64,000 nt of DNA from Blautia caecimuris. GTDB lineage: Bacteria; Bacillota; Clostridia; Lachnospirales; Lachnospiraceae. Positions 35,126 through 43,628 of this stretch are shown here, in pieces. The notes under the pieces were generated by a model. It was not told the DNA's origin. It ran no database searches and saw nothing but the letters and a program-made list of their open reading frames with translations. Within the stretch, counting starts at the first letter, position 1; every line of letters begins with the position of its first letter. The DNA is taken from contig NZ_JANJZT010000001.1 in the NCBI RefSeq assembly GCF_024622975.1, positions 274,279 to 338,278 on the forward strand. Reading direction: 5' to 3'. Made by a program: the position numbers and the translations under genes.

Positions 35126-36364
35126 ATGTATTCATTAGAAGAAATTCAGCAGACAGATAAAGAGATCGCGGATCTGATTCAGGCGGAGGTGCAGCGTCAG
35201 AATTCTCACATCGAGCTGATAGCATCCGAAAACTGGGTGAGCAGGGCTGTTATGGCAGCAATGGGAAGTCCGCTGACAAATAAATATGCAGAGGGATATC
35301 CGGGCAAACGATTTTACGGCGGGTGCGCCTGTGTGGATGAAGTCGAGCAGCTTGCGATCGACAGGGCGAAAGAGCTTTTTGGCTGCGAATATGTAAATGT
35401 TCAGCCTCATTCCGGAGCCCAGGCAAACATGGCAGTATTTTTTGCAATGCTGAAGCCGGGGGATACCGTGCTGGGCATGGATCTTGCCCACGGAGGCCAT
35501 CTGACACATGGAAGTCCGGCAAATATGTCAGGTACTTATTTCCATGCGGTTTCCTATGGAGTAAATGATGACGGCATCCTGGACTATGACGAGGTTCGCA
35601 GGATTGCGCTGGAATGTAAGCCCAAAATGATCGTCGCAGGTGCCAGTGCCTATGCCCGCACCATTGATTTTAAGAAGTTCCGTGAGATTGCAGACGAGGC
35701 GGGAGCATATCTTATGGTGGATATGGCTCATATTGCCGGTCTTGTGGCAGGCGGACAGCATCCAAGTCCTGTCCCTTATGCTGACGTTGTAACAACAACC
35801 ACACATAAGACACTGAGAGGCCCAAGAGGCGGACTGATCATGAGCAGCGCAGAAAATGCAAAGAAATTTAACTTTAACAAAGCTGTTTTCCCGGGAATCC
35901 AGGGAGGCCCTCTGATGCATGTGATCGCTGCCAAGGCGGTATGCCTGAAAGAAGCTCTGCAGCCGGAATTTAAAGAGTATGCCCGCATGGTAGTGGAAAA
36001 TGCTCAGGCGCTCTGCAAAGGACTTCAGAACAGAGGCGTTGATATTGTATCCGGAGGAACCGATAATCATCTGATGCTGGTAGATCTGAAAAACCTTGGG
36101 GTAACAGGAAAAGAAATGGAAAATCTTCTTGACGAGGCAAACATTACCTGCAATAAAAACACCATTCCAAATGATCCTCAGTCTCCGTTTGTAACAAGCG
36201 GCGTACGTCTGGGAACACCGGCAGTAACCTCCAGAGGAATGAAGCCGGAAGATATGGATGTGATCGCGGAAGCCATTTCTCTGATGCTGAAAAGCCGTGA
36301 TAACAGAGAACAGGCAAAGGCCCTTGTAAAAACACTGACAGATAAATATCCGCTTGTGGGTTAA
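35126..36364 (+). CDS. glyA: serine hydroxymethyltransferase
   Basis: 412 residues from the ATG at 35126, six bases after AAGGAGG; ATG 35120 abuts that site and ATG 35081 lies before it. The enzyme converts serine and tetrahydrofolate to glycine and methylene-tetrahydrofolate, with PLP. Motifs: [27 protein letters not shown], the PLP Lys in [16 protein letters not shown], and [15 protein letters not shown]. The length is that of bacterial GlyA. It is monocistronic, with a perfect promoter and a structured leader, and a hairpin terminator lies at 36426. It links the window's one-carbon metabolism to amino-acid metabolism. Confidence 0.97.
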   Translation: MYSLEEIQQTDKEIADLIQAEVQRQNSHIELIASENWVSRAVMAAMGSPLTNKYAEGYPGKRFYGGCACVDEVEQLAIDRAKELFGCEYVNVQPHSGAQANMAVFFAMLKPGDTVLGMDLAHGGHLTHGSPANMSGTYFHAVSYGVNDDGILDYDEVRRIALECKPKMIVAGASAYARTIDFKKFREIADEAGAYLMVDMAHIAGLVAGGQHPSPVPYADVVTTTTHKTLRGPRGGLIMSSAENAKKFNFNKAVFPGIQGGPLMHVIAAKAVCLKEALQPEFKEYARMVVENAQALCKGLQNRGVDIVSGGTDNHLMLVDLKNLGVTGKEMENLLDEANITCNKNTIPNDPQSPFVTSGVRLGTPAVTSRGMKPEDMDVIAEAISLMLKSRDNREQAKALVKTLTDKYPLVG

Positions 36365-36375
36365 TCAAAAAATTC

Positions 36376-36404
36376 TTGTTGGATACTGTAAATTATGATA
36401 TAAT
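36376..36404 (+). promoter_or_regulatory. promoter-like sequence before the transporter operon
   Basis: TTGTTG (36376-36381), a 17-base spacer and a perfect TATAAT (36399-36404). It lies upstream of, not downstream of, the terminator hairpin at 36426, so transcripts from here must pass that hairpin to reach the transporter gene. Confidence 0.5.
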
Positions 36405-36425
36405 AAACAAAGAGTTTGAAGCAGG

Positions 36426-36454
36426 CACTCTGCGCAACGCAGAGTGTCTTTTTC
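36426..36454 (+). terminator. terminator hairpin between glyA and the 5-oxoproline operon
   Basis: Perfect 9-bp stem CACTCTGCG/CGCAGAGTG with a CAA loop, followed by TCTTTTT. It ends glyA transcripts and, given the promoter just upstream, may also act as an attenuator for the next operon. Confidence 0.8.
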
Positions 36455-36481
36455 TATCAAAAACGAAAAGGAGGAAAGAGC

Positions 36482-37684
36482 ATGAGCGAAAAAAAGAAGA
36501 ACGGAGGTGCGCTTCTGGGTGCAGCCTTTCTGATGGCAACCTCAGCGATCGGACCTGGATTTCTCACTCAGACATCTAAATTCACCAGTGATTTTCAGGC
36601 AAGCTTCGGATTTGTAATCCTGATCTCCATTCTACTGTCAGCAGTGGCGCAGATGAATATCTGGAGAGTACTGTGCGTGACAGGACTGAGAGGACAGGAG
36701 GTTGCAAATAAAGTGCTTCCGGGACTTGGATATCTGGTAGCTTTTATGGTGGTCTTAGGCGGTCTGGTATTTAATATCGGCAACGTTGGCGGAGGTGCGC
36801 TGGGCTTTAATACCCTTCTGGGAATTCCGACCAAGGTGGGATATGTACTTGCCGGAGTACTGGCAATCCTGGTATTTCTTTCCAGAAATGCAAAGGGCGC
36901 CATGGACACACTGACAAAGGTTCTCGGAGCAATTATGATCGTTGTTATCTTTATTGTGATCGTAGTTGTAAAGCCTCCGGTAGGATCAGCCATTAAGAAT
37001 ACGTTTGTTCCGGATGCAGGGGTACAGGCTCTTGTGCCTGCGATCATCACACTTCTGGGCGGAACAGTGGGAGGATACATTACCTTTGCCGGAGCTCACC
37101 GTCTGATCGATGCAGGTATTACAGGTGAAAAGAATTTAAAAGAGATCAACAAAAGCTCTGTAATGGGAATCGGTATTGCAACGATCGTACGTATTTTCCT
37201 GTTTCTGGCAGTGCTTGGCGTAGTAGTAAAGGGTGTGGCTCTTGATCCTGCCAACCCGGCAGCAGATGCGTTCAGAAAAGGCGCGGGAGAGATCGGATAC
37301 CGTTTTGCAGGACTTGTTCTTTTGTGTGCGGCAATTACTTCTATCATTGGTGCAGCCTATACTTCCGTATCCTTTTTAAAGACCTTCCATCCGGCTATCG
37401 AAAAGCACGAGAATGGTGTGATTATCGGTTTTATCGCAGCATCTACGCTGATCATGCTGATTCTTGGAAATCCGGCAACTCTTCTTGTGGTTGCAGGCGC
37501 TCTGAACGGACTGATTCTTCCGATCACTCTGGGAATCTGTCTGATCGCATCAAAGAAAAAGGCTATTATGGGAGAAAATTATCATCATCCCGCATGGCTT
37601 CTGGTACTTGGAATTATTGTAGTTATTATTTCTGCTTATCTTGGAATCACAACCTTTGTATCAAATCTGGGAAGTTTATTCTGA
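36482..37684 (+). CDS. NRAMP-like transporter of the 5-oxoproline operon
   Basis: 400 residues from the ATG at 36482, which has AAGGAGG upstream. About eleven membrane helices. The fold and N-terminus (LMATSAIGPGFLTQTSKF) match the NRAMP-related transporters that accompany kipI/pxpB genes (YcsG in Bacillus). The metal-binding DPGN of true NRAMP proteins is replaced by GPGFLTQ, and the helix-6 Met-Pro-His motif is not seen. Given the operon, uptake of 5-oxoproline or a related amino-acid derivative is more likely than metal transport; that is inference. It is 77 bases before pxpB, first in a six-gene run. Confidence 0.82.
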   Translation: MSEKKKNGGALLGAAFLMATSAIGPGFLTQTSKFTSDFQASFGFVILISILLSAVAQMNIWRVLCVTGLRGQEVANKVLPGLGYLVAFMVVLGGLVFNIGNVGGGALGFNTLLGIPTKVGYVLAGVLAILVFLSRNAKGAMDTLTKVLGAIMIVVIFIVIVVVKPPVGSAIKNTFVPDAGVQALVPAIITLLGGTVGGYITFAGAHRLIDAGITGEKNLKEINKSSVMGIGIATIVRIFLFLAVLGVVVKGVALDPANPAADAFRKGAGEIGYRFAGLVLLCAAITSIIGAAYTSVSFLKTFHPAIEKHENGVIIGFIAASTLIMLILGNPATLLVVAGALNGLILPITLGICLIASKKKAIMGENYHHPAWLLVLGIIVVIISAYLGITTFVSNLGSLF

Positions 37685-37761
37685 GCATAGTGAGAACGGG
37701 GAAAGGTGTGGTCGCAGAGGCTTACACCTTTTTCTGATATTTATGAATCAAGGAGAAAAAC

Positions 37762-38490
37762 ATGCAGAATATCAGAATTTTAACAGCAGGGGATTCTTCT
37801 ATTTTGATTGAATTCGGAAAGGAGATCAGTCCGGAGATCAACAGGAAGATTTCTGCTACTATTCAGCTTATGAAGGAACAGCACATTGAGGGCGTGGTGG
37901 ACATGATTCCTGCATTCTGTTCTCTTCTGATCAATTATGATCCCCGAGTGATCTCCTATGATGAGATCCGGGAAAGAATGCAGGCACTGGTAAAGGTGGA
38001 AGTAAAAGCCGGAGAGACCTGCAAAAGGATTTTTGAGATTCCGGTATGCTATGGCGGCGAATATGGACCGGATATTGCGAACATTGCAGAGCATGCAGGT
38101 CTGACAGAGGAAGAGGTGATCCGCATTCATTCCTCAAAAGACTATCTGATCTATATGCTGGGCTTTTTGCCGGGCTTTACCTATCTGGGGGGACTGGATG
38201 AACGGCTCCATACCCCAAGACTTGCCAATCCGAGAATACGGATCAGTGCAGGCAGTGTGGGAATCGGAGGTTCTCAGACAGGTATTTATCCACTGGATTC
38301 TCCGGGAGGCTGGCAGCTTATGGGTATGACTCCGGTAAAAACCTATGATCCGGACCGGGAAGTGCCGATTCTGGTAGAAGCCGGAGATTATATCAGGTTT
38401 GTCCCGGTGGACGAGGAAGAATATCTGCGTATCAAGGATGCTGTGGAACGTGGAGAATATCAGTGCGTGATCCACGAGGAAGAGGTGTAA
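37762..38490 (+). CDS. pxpB: 5-oxoprolinase subunit PxpB (KipI, AHS1 domain)
   Basis: 242 residues, the allophanate-hydrolase subunit 1 (AHS1) domain: YMLGFLPGFTYLGGLDERL and VGIGGSQTGIYPLDSPGGW are the family hallmarks. In Bacillus it was named KipI, a kinase inhibitor; the conserved role is as a subunit of the PxpABC ATP-dependent 5-oxoprolinase, which opens 5-oxoproline to glutamate. The stop codon is one base before the pxpC start. The order transporter-pxpB-pxpC-accB-accC-pxpA is an operon. Confidence 0.95.
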   Translation: MQNIRILTAGDSSILIEFGKEISPEINRKISATIQLMKEQHIEGVVDMIPAFCSLLINYDPRVISYDEIRERMQALVKVEVKAGETCKRIFEIPVCYGGEYGPDIANIAEHAGLTEEEVIRIHSSKDYLIYMLGFLPGFTYLGGLDERLHTPRLANPRIRISAGSVGIGGSQTGIYPLDSPGGWQLMGMTPVKTYDPDREVPILVEAGDYIRFVPVDEEEYLRIKDAVERGEYQCVIHEEEV

Positions 38491-38491
38491 A

Positions 38492-39496
38492 ATGGGAATT
38501 CGTGTATTAAAAGGCGGAATGTTGACAACAGTTCAGGATCTTGGCCGAACCGGATATCAGAGTCAGGGCTTTTCCGTGGCAGGCGTCATGGATGTGCGTT
38601 CCTTTAAAATCGCCAATCTTCTTCTGGACAATCCGGAAAACGAGGCGGTACTGGAAATGACGCTGATCGGTCCCACACTGGAATTTACATCAGCAACCAT
38701 TATTGCCATTACCGGAGGAGATTTTCAGCCTCAGGTCAATGGAGAACCGGTACCTATGTACACGGCTCTCTATATGAATAAGGGAGATATTCTGAAATTC
38801 GGAAGCGCAAGAACAGGAAGCAGAGGATATATTGCCTTTTCCAGTTATCTGGATATTCCGGTGGTTATGGGAAGCCGATGCACCAATATGAAAAGCGGAA
38901 TCGGAGGCTTTAAGGGAAGGAAGCTTCAGGCGGGAGATTACATGAATTTCCGTATAAAGAGAAGATACCTTCCGTTTTTCCTTTCCAGAAAGCTGGAGCC
39001 GGAAAATTTTGATCAGGACCAGGCAGAGATCCGCGTGGTCATGGGACCTCAGGAAGAGCTTTTCAGCAGACAGGGAATCGAGACATTTCTAGGCAGCGAG
39101 TATACAGTAACAAGTGATTTTGACAGAATGGGCTGCAGACTGGAGGGACCGTTTATCGCTCCAAAGGAAACCTCAGATATCATTTCCGACGGAATTGCTT
39201 TTGGCTCTGTGCAGGTTCCCTCTCACGGAAAACCGATCATTCTTCTTTCTGACAGACAGACAACAGGAGGATACGGAAAGATCGCCACAGTGGCGTCTGT
39301 AGATATTCCGGCAGTAGTCCAGAGAAAAACAGACCAGAAGCTCCGGTTCCGCGCAATTTCCGTGCAGGAAGCCCAGGCTCTTTACCTGAAAGAAATCGAA
39401 GAGCTGGATGCCATGAGAAAGATCATACATCAGCCCTGCAAAGAGGTTCTGGACTGCAGACTGGTTGCAAAAAGACTGAGGAAATTATTCGAATAA
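38492..39496 (+). CDS. pxpC: 5-oxoprolinase subunit PxpC (KipA, AHS2 domain)
   Basis: 334 residues, AHS2 domain: start MGIRVLKGGMLTTVQDLGR, then GYQSQGFSVAGVMD, ALYMNKGDILKFG and the C-terminal PSHGKPIILLSDRQTTGGYGK. It forms a complex with PxpB. The same two domains make up the carboxyltransferase part of urea carboxylase, which matters here because biotin carboxylase and biotin carrier genes follow. The C-terminal ~30 residues are a charged tail. Confidence 0.95.
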   Translation: MGIRVLKGGMLTTVQDLGRTGYQSQGFSVAGVMDVRSFKIANLLLDNPENEAVLEMTLIGPTLEFTSATIIAITGGDFQPQVNGEPVPMYTALYMNKGDILKFGSARTGSRGYIAFSSYLDIPVVMGSRCTNMKSGIGGFKGRKLQAGDYMNFRIKRRYLPFFLSRKLEPENFDQDQAEIRVVMGPQEELFSRQGIETFLGSEYTVTSDFDRMGCRLEGPFIAPKETSDIISDGIAFGSVQVPSHGKPIILLSDRQTTGGYGKIATVASVDIPAVVQRKTDQKLRFRAISVQEAQALYLKEIEELDAMRKIIHQPCKEVLDCRLVAKRLRKLFE

Positions 39497-39502
39497 AGTT
39501 TT

Positions 39503-39537
39503 GTACAGGACAGTGCTGTGAGAGCAGCAGCCTGTAC
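39503..39537 (+). other. intra-operon hairpin between pxpC and accB
   Basis: GTACAGG (39503-39509) pairs with CCTGTAC (39531-39537), with an inner TGCTG/CAGCA stem. There is no T run, so it is more likely an RNA processing or stability element than a terminator; it could set the ratio of PxpBC to AccBC. Confidence 0.45.
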
Positions 39538-39581
39538 CTTCAGGTATCAATAGAAAATGCAGCAGAAAAGGAGAGATACGA

Positions 39582-40019
39582 ATGGATTTAGAAAAAATTG
39601 AAGGACTGGTAAAAATAATCGAAAATTCTTCTCTGACAGAATTTACTCTGAAAGAGGGCGATATGAAGATCACAATGAGCAAGCTGGATCATCCTCCTGT
39701 AGTGGCAGCCGGAGTGCCGGCAGCAGCGGCTGCGGGTGCACCGGAGCCGGCTGTGGAAGAAGCGGATCAGGAAGATGAGAAGCTCTTTATCACTTCTCCC
39801 ATTGTGGGAACCTTTTATTCAGCTCCGGCGCCGGATGCCCCGACTTTTGTAAAGGTGGGAGACCAGGTAAAAAATGGACAGACAGTATGTATTCTGGAAG
39901 CGATGAAGCTGATGAATGAGATCCAGAGCGATTTTGACTGTGAGATCGAAGCAGTTCTTGTAAGCAATGAGCAGAAGGTAGAATACGGACAGCCTCTGTT
40001 CCGTGTAAAAAAATTATAA
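39582..40019 (+). CDS. accB: biotin carboxyl carrier protein
   Basis: 145 residues. The N-terminal helix region (EKIEGLVKIIENSSLTEF) and an Ala/Pro linker (about residues 45-65) lead to the biotinyl domain with ILEAMKLMNEIQSDFD, where the Lys is biotinylated. It carries CO2 between biotin carboxylase and a carboxyltransferase. Being inside the 5-oxoproline operon and not with accD/accA or fabZ, it may serve a dedicated carboxylase and not fatty-acid synthesis. Confidence 0.95.
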   Translation: MDLEKIEGLVKIIENSSLTEFTLKEGDMKITMSKLDHPPVVAAGVPAAAAAGAPEPAVEEADQEDEKLFITSPIVGTFYSAPAPDAPTFVKVGDQVKNGQTVCILEAMKLMNEIQSDFDCEIEAVLVSNEQKVEYGQPLFRVKKL

Positions 40020-40041
40020 AAGCCGGAGGGAGGCCTGAATA

Positions 40042-41388
40042 TTGTTTAACAAAATTTTGATTGCCAACCGGGGAGAAATTGCTGTCCGAATTATCCGCGC
40101 CTGCAGAAATTTAGGCATACGCAGTGTGGCTGTCTATTCCAAAGAGGATGCCAAAAGCCTTCATGTACAGCTGGCAGACCAGAGAATCTGTATTGGAGAG
40201 GGCCCTGCCAGAAACAGTTATCTGAATATGGACAGGATCATCCAGGCAGCCAGAAATATGGGAGCGGACGCCATTCATCCCGGATTTGGATTTTTATCTG
40301 AAAACAGTGAATTTGTCCGCAGATGTCAGGAAAACGGGATTACCTTCATAGGTCCGGACGCAGACGTGATCGATAAAATGGGAAATAAATCTCAGGCAAG
40401 AAAAACCATGATGGAAGCCGGAGTTCCTGTAGTACCGGGAACAAAGGAACCTGTTTATGATGCGGAAACAGGACTGAAGCTTGCCGGAGAGATCGGATAT
40501 CCGGTTATGATCAAGGCATCCTCCGGAGGCGGCGGAAAAGGAATGAGAGTAGCTGCTTCAGAGGATGAATTTGAATTTCAGTTTAATGTGGCTCAGAGAG
40601 AATCGGCAAACGCTTTTGGCGACGACACCATGTATATTGAGCGGTTTGTGGAAAATCCCCGTCATGTGGAAATTCAGATCATGGCAGATAAATTCGGAAA
40701 TGTTGTGGCTCTTGGAGAAAGAGACTGCTCTGTTCAGAGAAATCATCAGAAGCTGATCGAGGAATCTCCGTCTCCGGCCATCACAGAGGAAACCAGAGAA
40801 AAAATGAACCAGTATGCGGTACTGGCTGCGAAAACAGTAAACTACACCAATGCGGGAACCATTGAGTTTATTGTAAGCCCAAAGGGTGAATTCTTTTTTA
40901 TGGAAATGAACACCCGAATCCAGGTGGAGCATGGCGTTACAGAAATGGTTACAGGCACGGATCTGATCATTGAGCAGATCAGAGTTGCCATGGGACTTCC
41001 TCTTAGCTTTAAACAGGAGGATGTGAAGCTGCGCGGTCATGCCATTGAGTGCAGAATCAACGCAGAGATACCGGAAAAGAACTTTATGCCAAGTCCCGGT
41101 GTGGTTCAGCATCTTCATCTTCCGGCAGGAAACGGAGTAAGGGTGGATACCGGACTTTATACAGGATACCGGATTCCTTCTGAATACGATTCCATGATCG
41201 CAAAGGTGATCGTCCATGCTCCGGACCGGGAGGCTGCTCTTCAGAAAATGCGTTCTGCGCTGGATGAGATGCTGATCGTAGGAGTGGAAACAAATCTTGA
41301 TTTTCAGTATCAGATCATGAGACATCCGGTATTCTGTGAAGGAAAGGCAGATACAGGATTTATTGAAAATCTGATGCATATTAAATAG
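40042..41388 (+). CDS. accC: biotin carboxylase
   Basis: 448 residues, TTG start after GGAGGGAGG. Motifs: FNKILIANRGEIAVRIIRAC, the ATP-grasp glycine loop KASSGGGGKGMR, ERDCSVQRNHQKLIEESP and the active-site MEMNTRIQVEHGVTEM. The enzyme carboxylates biotin on AccB with bicarbonate and ATP. No accA/accD carboxyltransferase lies nearby; in this operon PxpB and PxpC have the fold of the urea-carboxylase transferase and could fill that place. Confidence 0.96.
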   Translation: MFNKILIANRGEIAVRIIRACRNLGIRSVAVYSKEDAKSLHVQLADQRICIGEGPARNSYLNMDRIIQAARNMGADAIHPGFGFLSENSEFVRRCQENGITFIGPDADVIDKMGNKSQARKTMMEAGVPVVPGTKEPVYDAETGLKLAGEIGYPVMIKASSGGGGKGMRVAASEDEFEFQFNVAQRESANAFGDDTMYIERFVENPRHVEIQIMADKFGNVVALGERDCSVQRNHQKLIEESPSPAITEETREKMNQYAVLAAKTVNYTNAGTIEFIVSPKGEFFFMEMNTRIQVEHGVTEMVTGTDLIIEQIRVAMGLPLSFKQEDVKLRGHAIECRINAEIPEKNFMPSPGVVQHLHLPAGNGVRVDTGLYTGYRIPSEYDSMIAKVIVHAPDREAALQKMRSALDEMLIVGVETNLDFQYQIMRHPVFCEGKADTGFIENLMHIK

Positions 41389-41402
41389 GAGTGACAGGAT
41401 TT

Positions 41403-42170
41403 ATGTACAAAGTAGATTTAAACAGTGACCTGGGAGAAAGCTTTGGCAATTATACCATTGGAAATGACGATAAGGTGATCCCTCTGATCACATCAGCCAA
41501 TGTAGCCTGCGGCTATCATGCTTCTGATCCCGTTGTGATGGATAAGACTCTTGGCATGGCAAAAGAAGCCGGCATTTGTGTGGGGGCGCATCCGGGCTTG
41601 CCGGATCTGATGGGATTTGGCAGAAGGAATTTAAGCGTCAGCCCTGACGAGGCAAAGGCTTATGTTCTGTATCAGCTTGGAGCGCTGGAAGCCTTCTGCA
41701 GAGTCCATCATATGAAAATGCAGCATGTGAAGCCTCATGGAGCCCTTTACAATATGGCTGCCAAAGACTATGAGCTGTCTCTTGCAATCTGTCAGGGGAT
41801 CAAAGACTTTGATCCGGAGCTTATTGTTCTGGCTCTTTCCGGCGGCGAGCTTGCCCGGGCGGCAAAAGACCTGGGACTTCGCACCGCGCTGGAGGTTTTT
41901 GCGGACCGTGCCTATGAGGAGGACGGTTCTCTTGTAAACCGCCGTAAAGAAGGCGCAATGATCACAGACGAGGAGCTTGCGGTTTCCCGTGTAGTGCGGA
42001 TGGTAAAAGAGAAAAAGGTTACGGCAATTACCGGAAAGGATATTCCTATTCAGGCAGATTCTGTGTGCGTTCACGGAGACGGGGCCAAGGCCCTTGCGTT
42101 TGTGGAAAAAATCCGCAGAGCTCTGACCGATGAGGGCGTGGAGATCTGTGCCCTTGACAGGATTGTATAA
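41403..42170 (+). CDS. pxpA: 5-oxoprolinase subunit PxpA (LamB/YcsF)
   Basis: 255 residues from ATG 41403; the GTG at 41391 is inside the ribosome site AGGAG. Family signature: YKVDLNSDLGESFGNY, SANVACGYHASDP, GAHPGLPDLMGFGRR and HVKPHGALYNMA. It is the third PxpABC subunit, a TIM-barrel-like hydrolase for the 5-oxoproline ring. Its gene ends the operon with a hairpin at 42181. Confidence 0.95.
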   Translation: MYKVDLNSDLGESFGNYTIGNDDKVIPLITSANVACGYHASDPVVMDKTLGMAKEAGICVGAHPGLPDLMGFGRRNLSVSPDEAKAYVLYQLGALEAFCRVHHMKMQHVKPHGALYNMAAKDYELSLAICQGIKDFDPELIVLALSGGELARAAKDLGLRTALEVFADRAYEEDGSLVNRRKEGAMITDEELAVSRVVRMVKEKKVTAITGKDIPIQADSVCVHGDGAKALAFVEKIRRALTDEGVEICALDRIV

Positions 42171-42180
42171 ATGTGAATAA

Positions 42181-42230
42181 AATAAGACAGAATCAGTTCA
42201 GAACTTCTGGACGGTTCTGTCTTACTTATT
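42181..42230 (+). terminator. terminator-like hairpin after pxpA
   Basis: TAAGACAGAA (42183-42192) pairs with TTCTGTCTTA (42215-42224); a weak T-rich tail follows. It marks the end of the 5-oxoproline operon. Confidence 0.6.
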
Positions 42231-42378
42231 GTTAGAGCAAGCCGGTGGTCGTGATTCTTATTTTCAAAGAAGTTTGAATCGGACTTGTATGCTTTGTCCA
42301 AAACAGAAATTTTTATTCTGTGATAAAATCACAGAAATCTTTTCAGGAAAACAGTATACTATAGAAAAAGGCAGGTGA

Positions 42379-43287
42379 ATGGAAATGGAACATGTAGTGA
42401 TCATTGGCGCAGGTCCGGCAGGGATTTCCGCAGCTCTTTATACAGCCAGAGGAAATCTGGATCCTCTTGTGATCCACACAGGGATCGGAGCCCTTGAAAA
42501 AGCAGAAAAAATAGAAAATTATTATGGCCTGGAGAAGCCTCTTTCCGGGCAGGAGCTTTTTGACAGAGGAATTGCCCAGGCAAAGGCTCTGGGAGTCAGA
42601 GTCATGGAAACCCAGGTTCTGGGGATCAGCGGATTTGATACTTTTACAATCAGAACAACAGACGGAGACATAGAAACAGAAAGTGTGATCCTTGCTACAG
42701 GAAGTAAACGGGCAGCGTCCTCTATTCCGGGAATCAGAGAATACGAAGGAAAAGGAGTCAGCTACTGCGCTATCTGCGATGCCTTTTTTTACAGGGGAAA
42801 ACAGGTTGCAGTTCTGGGAAACAGTGATTTTGCCCTTCATGAGGCAGAGCAGCTGAAAAATGTGACTCCTTCCGTGACGATTTATACCAATGGGGAAAAG
42901 CCTGAATTTTCAAGAGAACATGATATTCAGGTGAATACCATGAAAATCCAGTCAGTAGAAGGTGAGAATACTGTTTCCGGCCTTCGGATGGAACAGGATA
43001 TGAGTATCCTGGAAAGTGATGGTCAGAAGGAGTCTTTTTATCCGGCTGACGGGATATTCGTAGCTCTTGGAACAGCGGGAAGTACGGAGATTGCCCGGCA
43101 GATGGGAGCTGAACTTACAGAAAAAGGAAATATCAGAGTAAATCAGGAAATGGAAACAACGATTCCGGGACTTTTTGCAGCAGGAGACTGTACAGGCGGC
43201 CTGCTTCAGGTAGCGACAGCCGTCTCAGAAGGCTGCGCGGCAGGAATCAGCGCAGGAAAATATATCCGAAGAAAATTCAAAAAATAA
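42379..43287 (+). CDS. thioredoxin-reductase-like flavoprotein with altered nucleotide site
   Basis: 302 residues. The FAD site GAGPAGISAALYTARG and the redox pair in SYCAICDAFF (CxxC) are intact, as is the C-terminal FAD segment GLFAAGDCTGGLLQVATA. The NAD(P)H half is changed: the usual GGGDSA loop reads GNSDFA, and the HRR motif that holds the 2'-phosphate of NADPH is absent (IYTNGEKPEFS). It therefore may take electrons from ferredoxin or NADH, as some clostridial reductases do. The thioredoxin gene is 14 bases after it. Confidence 0.88.
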   Translation: MEMEHVVIIGAGPAGISAALYTARGNLDPLVIHTGIGALEKAEKIENYYGLEKPLSGQELFDRGIAQAKALGVRVMETQVLGISGFDTFTIRTTDGDIETESVILATGSKRAASSIPGIREYEGKGVSYCAICDAFFYRGKQVAVLGNSDFALHEAEQLKNVTPSVTIYTNGEKPEFSREHDIQVNTMKIQSVEGENTVSGLRMEQDMSILESDGQKESFYPADGIFVALGTAGSTEIARQMGAELTEKGNIRVNQEMETTIPGLFAAGDCTGGLLQVATAVSEGCAAGISAGKYIRRKFKK

Positions 43288-43301
43288 AGGAGCGATTGAT
43301 T

Positions 43302-43604
43302 ATGGAAATTACTTTAACATCACAGAATTTTGAAACAGAGGTACTTCAGTCAGAAAAGCCGGTTCTGGTGGATTTCTGGGCAACCTGGTGCGGCCCGTGT
43401 ATGCGGCAGGCGCCTATTGTAGAAGAGATCGCAGCTGAGGGATATACAGTAGGGAAGGTGGATGTGGACCAGGAACCTGCTCTTGCCCAGCAGTTTCGGA
43501 TTATGAGTATTCCCACTCTTCTGGTATTTAAGAACGGAAAAGAAGCAAACCGTGTCGTAGGACTTACCTCCAAGAATGATCTGCTTGCTCTTCTTAATGA
43601 CTGA
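43302..43604 (+). CDS. trxA: thioredoxin
   Basis: 100 residues from the ATG at 43302, chosen because AAAGGAG lies upstream; a TTG at 43296 is the alternative. Active site FWATWCGPCMRQAP, with the cis-Pro region MSIPTLLVFKNGKE. It is a small cytosolic disulfide reductase and the evident partner of the flavoprotein just upstream, in one unit. Confidence 0.95.
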   Translation: MEITLTSQNFETEVLQSEKPVLVDFWATWCGPCMRQAPIVEEIAAEGYTVGKVDVDQEPALAQQFRIMSIPTLLVFKNGKEANRVVGLTSKNDLLALLND

Positions 43605-43628
43605 GCCGGGCATCGGGGAGTCTGACAT

